From NCBI GenBank assembly GCA_036897625.1, contig JAYMTA010000687.1, positions 1 to 25,229 on the forward strand: a stretch of 25,229 nt of DNA. The letters run 5' to 3'. The notes under the pieces are model-generated. The model had not been told where the DNA came from and did not search any database. It saw only the letters and a list, made by a program, of their open reading frames with translations. Made by a program: the position numbers and the translations under genes. Shown piece after piece: positions 20,769-25,229 of this stretch. Source of the DNA: Pelargonium cotyledonis (taxonomy: Eukaryota; Streptophyta; Magnoliopsida; Geraniales; Geraniaceae). The first letter of the stretch is position 1. Each line of letters opens with the position of its first letter.

Positions 20769-21415
20769 TTTCATTCACCGGAGTTATTGAGGAGAAGCTT
20801 TCCATTTTTATCTTTAAACCGCTCGCTTATAGGGATTAGTGATTCTATAGTATAGTAACAATAGTAGTTGCAATTACGCACATCAAATAAGTGTTTTGTT
20901 ATATGAAGCGGTAGTGGTCATTAATCATTGATGCTTACTTAGATGGCTTCGAGGCTTCCGGGCTAAGTGACCTATATAGAGTCACGAGTAATGCTTCTTT
21001 CTTTGTCAGACGCGTAGACATTCTCTTCGACAAAATGCTCGAGAAGATCGGAACCCCATAAGCCCTTGATCTATGAGGAAAGGTAACTATTGGATTTGCA
21101 TGTTAATTTATAGGCAAATTGCATATTAGCTCTATTTGCATATATTCAATTTTTCACTTCAAAAATATGAAATTGATGTTGTCAGTAAAGGAGAAAATGA
21201 GTATTTTAAAGGGGAAAAAAAGGAGAGATCATACATTGTACAATTAGCTTTCGTGAAAAAATGTATAGGGAGCCCCTTAATTTATTTTGGAAATAACTTG
21301 TAAGGAAACTCTCACATCACGAAATGCCAATTGATCAGGCCGCGGTAGCTCAAGCAGCCCTATGTTGAGTCAAATTGGTTCCTAATATATATTTTTTTTC
21401 TAATTTTATCTCTTA

Positions 21416-21736
21416 GGAGCATCCACAATGGAAGACATTTATTGGGGCCTCTACAAGTGACCCCCTTTTCCCCCAAGTCCACCAATGCATGGGGTCATTC
21501 TTTAGGGTCAGCCCCTTCCTCTCTTTTTTCTCTTCTTACAAATGAGAAAGTGACGCATGTTATTGTAAAATTTGTGGAGAGAATATGGTTAGTGAAATGT
21601 CAATTTCATACCATAATTAAGTTCCACCACTGCATAACTTCCAACTAGATCCATTGCAGATGTGATGTATAAAAAAGTGCAAATGTGACATTTAGGCACT
21701 CAAATTGAGTTTCACCATTACGGATACTCTTAGTAT
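21416..21736. mobile_element. MITE with GAGCATCCACAATGG ends and a possible TTA target duplication
   Basis: The left end is GGAGCATCCACAATGG (21416-21431). The right end CCATTACGGATACTC (about 21716-21730), reverse-complemented, reads GAGTATCCGTAATGG, agreeing at 12 of 15 positions. TTA flanks both sides (ATCTC-TTA-GGAGC and ATACTC-TTA-GTAT), which fits the 3-bp TWA target of PIF/Harbinger-type elements. The frame 21442-21648 lies inside and is not gene-like. Confidence 0.6.
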
Positions 21737-22680
21737 ATAATGTATCCCAAATTGATCTCCACATAAAGACTATACTGAACAACAAAAATCAGGATCTAAG
21801 ATGACACCAAATAGATATTAAGGGATCGGTCCCTTCCTTCCATTTTCTCTTCTTGACAAATGATAAAGTAACACACGTAATTCTTAAGAAAAGAGAGAAG
21901 ATATGGTTGGTGACATAACAATTTAAGATTCTCGTTAAGTCTCATTGCTGCATAATATAATTTCAAAGAGAACCATTGCTTATGTGACCGGTAAAGAAGT
22001 GTATATGTGACATTTAGGCACGCAATTGAGTTTCACCATTATGAATGCTCTTATACTAAGATCTGGAGCCACACATGACAAAATTGATCTCCAATTACTA
22101 CATGACATGGTGATGATACTGAATAACAAAATGAACCAATATGACACAAAATAAACATTAAGGAGACAAAATTGAAACACTGATTGAATCAGAAACCAAT
22201 TTGGCACAAAATGGAAACTAAGATCACCATTTCAGTACACAATGCTATAGAAAATTTAATGCAGAAAGATGATACCTCGCAACCGGACGGATCATGAGAA
22301 CCGCAGCTAGGTTTTCGTTTTCTCTTACTGCCTAAACCTAACAACGACGAAGCCGAGAGAGAAGCAATGTAAGAAAGTTTTAGACAATTCGAAGCTCTTT
22401 CTTCCAATTAATAGGTAACAAAACAATCAATCACTTCAATACCACAGATTCACATACAAAACTGCATTAATTATCTGATACGAGAGAGAGAAATGAATAC
22501 CTGTTTGTTCTGGGAGCATGTTGAGGAAGATCGGAGCAGTAGGTGAACGAAATAGGGAGGAAAATTTGCAGGCGATACCTGGCCGGCGATGAGGTCGCCG
22601 GAGTGGAAGGTAGAGACTGAAGTTTTGGTGATTCTCAGTGAGGATTATTGTGGGATTGAGTACACGCGCTAAACATATAA
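21737..22680 (-). pseudogene. Gene-start fragment X2 (more complete partner of X1)
   Basis: Read on the minus strand, a possible TATA-like CTTTTATATG near 22674 is followed by a leader, ATG at 22519-22517, and a 19-nt coding exon 22519-22501 (MLPEQT). A 100-bp GT..AG intron and a 125-nt exon 22400-22276 follow, ending GGTTGCGAG before GTATCATC. The 48-residue product has a hydrophobic middle, then KRKRKPSCGS and a CGSHDPSGCE end. The exon lengths, splice sites and frame are the same as in X1, and many differences between the copies leave the frame open. Unlike X1 it keeps 5' flanking sequence. No downstream exons are seen before the MITE region. The family is not recognised; it may be a gene fragment or a very small gene. 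Confidence 0.45.
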
Positions 22681-24781
22681 AAGCAGACTAAATTAACCTA
22701 GATTTAAAATTTATGACAGTTTAGTCCTTGATTTTTTTTTTTTTTTTAACTTACAAAGTGACATAATTATAGCTTTAGATTTTGAAGAAAAAAAAATGAT
22801 GTTCTATTGACGAAATAGACTTTTAGGCATATGGTCTGAGAATAATGAATTTAAACAAGTAATTTTTTGTTTAGGGTAAGTCAGATCAATGAGTTAATGA
22901 TTTCTTATTAAATTTCATTTATACACAGTCAAGCGAATTGATTGGAGCAGAGTGACTCATCCGGATTTTGACACCTCATTATTGGATTAGCTTAAGTAAA
23001 AAATAATTTGATTTAGACTCTTTAATGATAAATTAGTCTTGAAAGGGTTGACTTGATGGTCAAATTGATTATTCCCCCACTAACCACTAGGGTTCAATTT
23101 TCAGACCATGGCCTTTTTTACCCCTTTAATGCACCATACCAATTTTTGGAGTGCGCCATTAAAATCTTCTAATAAGAGATTAATCTCGAAAGAGTTGACT
23201 TGATGATTGAGGTGGGTTACTTCCTCATCGGTCATTTGAGACCCCAAAAAATCTTAAATGCATTAGACTGATGTGGAGGCCTCAAAACCGCCCAGGTTCA
23301 AATCTTGAAGGCAACATCAAACAAAAATAAAATCGAATGCGTCAAAAGGATGCGGCCTTGAAATCATCCTTCCATATTTGAGAATGGTCTCAAAATGCTG
23401 GCAAAACTTCCGCAAAGACCACCTTTACTGTATATAAGGTCGACAACGCTACAAAGAGAATTGAGTTTTGCTTTGAAATACAAGGTGTATTGCTTGCTAG
23501 ATATGGCACATTCTCTTCTCTAATTGCAAAGTGGTTGCATGCCATTTTGTATACAACTTGGAGTCCAATCTACATTAGAAAGATAAAAAAAAAAGGCCTC
23601 GATTATTGTTAAAAGTATTTTATTCGAACTTGGTTTTTTAGTAGAATTTGTCTGCAAATCAAATCGAGAGCCCTTGCACATCCCATCCAAAACTCACGCG
23701 AACATGTTTGGATGAAGCATTTTCAACCCGAATTTCAATTTTGTTAGCATATGTTGCGAGATGAAAATAAGAATTAGAATGAGATTGTCATTGCTCGTGT
23801 CTGAATAGATTTTCTTGACATAGAAATGACTCGCCTAACACCCATTTCCGTTCTTGATTCTCACTCATTCCAATTTTTCTTAATACAAACTGAACCCTAG
23901 TTTATTCTCAAAAGTTCCAAACATTTGCGTCTCGAAGCGCACTGGCCATGCCCCATCTCAATCGAAATGGAAGAACAGCAAGTAACAATGCAAAACTCTG
24001 AATATAGATTACAAATGTAAAATGACATTACATTCAACTCATATGGTTCAAACGGAACTGTGAATGCAGTTAAAGAAAGGGGTGTTACCGAACTAGCCAT
24101 CAACTACAAGAAAGATTCGATGCAAAAACTTCACACGCAAACTCGCATACGAGAGCAAGAAATGCAAGTCAATCCACCGTTTGGATTCTCGGATTTCATA
24201 TGAGATTACTGGATGTAAGCCAAATCTAATGTTTGAATGCACAAAGGCTACGAGATTTCAACTTTCTATGGTTTCTCAAACATTTTTTTTTTACATCATT
24301 TCAAATCAAATCCAAGAATTCGAACACTAGATGCATATCCTTATGTGCAAGCTTTACCATACGCAGCTGACAATAAGGCTGAGCGTTTTCTAGGCTAATG
24401 ACAAACACATTATAGAAAAATAAACACATCGTAAGCTAAGACAAGATATATGTACAATATAGGTCGGCGTCAACATGTGTCATTTAGCATGCATTTAAAA
24501 ACATGGATATAAAAAAGTTTCAATAATAAAAAAACATAACATTGAACCCATTACAATGATCGGGAGACTATTATAAGTCTAATTGCATGTGACAGTCAGT
24601 GAGAGGACTTGCTGGCTAATTATTGACAAAAAAAATCAGTGGACGCTATGAACATTTCAGAGCACATAAAATCCCAAACGAAAGATATGAAAACAAGTTA
24701 AAGTGAGAGACAAACCTGAACTTTCATGCCTCAATTGAAAATTTGCCAAAATGACATATTGTACAAAGTATGTATTCTCGC
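22681..24781. other. Intergenic region left of NEF1, no gene seen
   Basis: AT-rich sequence with a poly-T run near 22731-22748 and SINE-like pieces at 23030-23310. Open frames (e.g. 23897-24103) are short, with no domain I recognise. The right end should hold the NEF1 3' UTR, but I could not place a poly(A) signal with confidence. Confidence 0.5.
23030..23310 (+). repeat. Two tRNA-promoter-like (possible SINE) pieces
   Basis: GTTGACTTGATGGTCAAATT (23047-23066) is followed about 40 bases on by GGGTTCAATTTT (23090). A second GAGTTGACTTGATGATTGAG (23192-23211) is followed, over a longer gap, by GGTTCAAATC (23295). The pairs resemble A and B boxes of tRNA-derived SINEs. The match is partial, and the second spacing is too long for an intact promoter. 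Confidence 0.3.
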
Positions 24782-25229
24782 CTAAATATACTTCAATCCA
24801 GTGATATATTGCTGTCTAGAGATTAGATACTGGGCCAGAGCGTAAATTATTCCTAAAAGCCCCAATATTTTAACCTTAAGAACATCTGTAATGATGATCG
24901 AAGGAAGATTGAGGGGCAATGTGAGAAGTGGGGTTGAGTCGGTCTGCTTCGTGTAACTCCACACGAACCTGTTGAAAAGAATGTGACTCGGGAATGTAAG
25001 AATCAGGAGAGCCAAATTCTTCACAGCAAAGAACCAATCCGGACCACCAATTTCAAGACCCCATCCAGCATTTCCATGCCATATATCTTCCCAAATACTG
25101 TATAGTGCTGTCAGGACCAGGTAACCCGATATCACTACAGTAACGGGGAAGTACCTCTGTTTGTCCCCAAAACCCGCAACAAAATCAGAGTCCTGGTTGA
25201 GAAGCAGCAAAATAGGTGCCAAGAAAAAT
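24782..25229 (-). CDS. NEF1: NEF1-like plastid membrane protein, C-terminal exon (5' partial)
   Basis: The reading frame enters from the right edge and runs 148 residues to a TAG at 24784-24782, with no intron seen. It contains several hydrophobic spans separated by short polar loops: YFPVTVVISGYLVLTALYSI, then WFFAVKNLALLILTFPSHIL, then LGLLGIIYALAQYLI. The segments LPLNLPSIIITDVLKVK and the end YLISRQQYITGLKYI match my recollection of the C-terminus of Arabidopsis NEF1 (NO EXINE FORMATION 1, At5g13390). That protein is an integral plastid-envelope protein of over 1,000 residues needed for pollen exine patterning and plastid integrity. Only the tail is here, so the first residue shown is not a start. 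It is convergent with the NPF gene; the order NPF6.1-NEF1 also supports the call. Confidence 0.85.
   Translation of the reverse strand, partial: FFLAPILLLLNQDSDFVAGFGDKQRYFPVTVVISGYLVLTALYSIWEDIWHGNAGWGLEIGGPDWFFAVKNLALLILTFPSHILFNRFVWSYTKQTDSTPLLTLPLNLPSIIITDVLKVKILGLLGIIYALAQYLISRQQYITGLKYI

Larger units (their letters stand above)
19771..21362 (+). pseudogene. Transaldolase pseudogene (segmental duplicate of 2726-4354)
   Basis: This copy follows the functional gene from the middle of intron 2, through exons 3-4 of the visible set and their introns, to the first ~24 bases of the next exon (GCGGTAGCTCAAGCAGCCCT), then stops. Introns, including the TIR element and Au-like SINE, are kept, so it arose from DNA rather than mRNA. 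It is broken in many ways. There is a 26-bp tandem duplication at 19993-20044, and the Trp codon of SAYWEL is now TAG. A 4-base deletion near 20200-20220 removes the YIKIPAT lysine. The splice acceptor and start of the next exon are deleted near 20903. TAA and TGA lie in the [11 protein letters not shown] region (about 21057-21076). It cannot encode transaldolase. Confidence 0.9.

Noticed and set aside
19771..21362. Transaldolase copy as a retrotransposed (processed) pseudogene
   Set aside because: Introns, an intronic SINE and a TIR element are retained and no poly(A) tail is present.
23897..24103. Minus-strand frame of 68 residues left of NEF1
   Set aside because: No similarity I recognise, no promoter or splice context, and it stands alone in intergenic DNA.

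Overview
This is nuclear DNA from a flowering plant, almost certainly a eudicot. The genes have many short GT..AG introns, the intergenic DNA is AT-rich, and every recognisable protein is a plant type (plastid-lineage transaldolase, CYP51G sterol demethylase, NPF6.1-like transporter, NEF1-like membrane protein). Nothing prokaryotic, viral or CRISPR-like was seen.

Layout. (1) 1-4920, + strand: the 3' part of a transaldolase gene; the window opens inside its first intron, which carries a degenerate five-copy tandem array. Introns 2 and 3 hold two MITE-like elements and an Au-like SINE. (2) 6150-9660, - strand: a complete CYP51 gene with one coding intron and a 1.2-kb intron in its 5' leader that carries three tandem copies of a ~220-bp unit. 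(3) 9660-12750: gene-free repeat-rich DNA with an orphan cluster of TGGGCY motifs and a G-box. (4) 12750-16510, + strand: a complete four-exon NPF transporter most like Arabidopsis NPF6.1. Its leader intron carries a ~400-bp terminal-inverted-repeat element, and its coding introns carry SINE, MITE and dispersed-repeat insertions. (5) 17180-22680: a composite of duplicated and broken pieces: gene-start fragment X1, a decayed coiled-coil gene with 51-bp repeats, a 1.6-kb transaldolase pseudogene copied with its introns, a MITE, and a second gene-start fragment X2. (6) 22680-24780: intergenic DNA with weak SINE-like traces. (7) 24782-25229, - strand: the C-terminal end of a NEF1 (NO EXINE FORMATION 1) gene that runs off the right edge.

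The intact genes form a housekeeping neighbourhood rather than a pathway: pentose-phosphate metabolism (transaldolase), sterol biosynthesis (CYP51), membrane transport (NPF6.1-like) and plastid envelope/pollen wall function (NEF1). Transaldolase, NPF6.1 and NEF1 are, from memory, At5g13420, At5g13400 and At5g13390 in Arabidopsis. The window therefore looks like a conserved syntenic block in which CYP51 sits between transaldolase and NPF6.1, and in which the NPF6.1-NEF1 gap has been widened by segmental duplication. I saw no sign of an undescribed multi-gene system; the most unusual part is the duplicated composite at 17180-22680.
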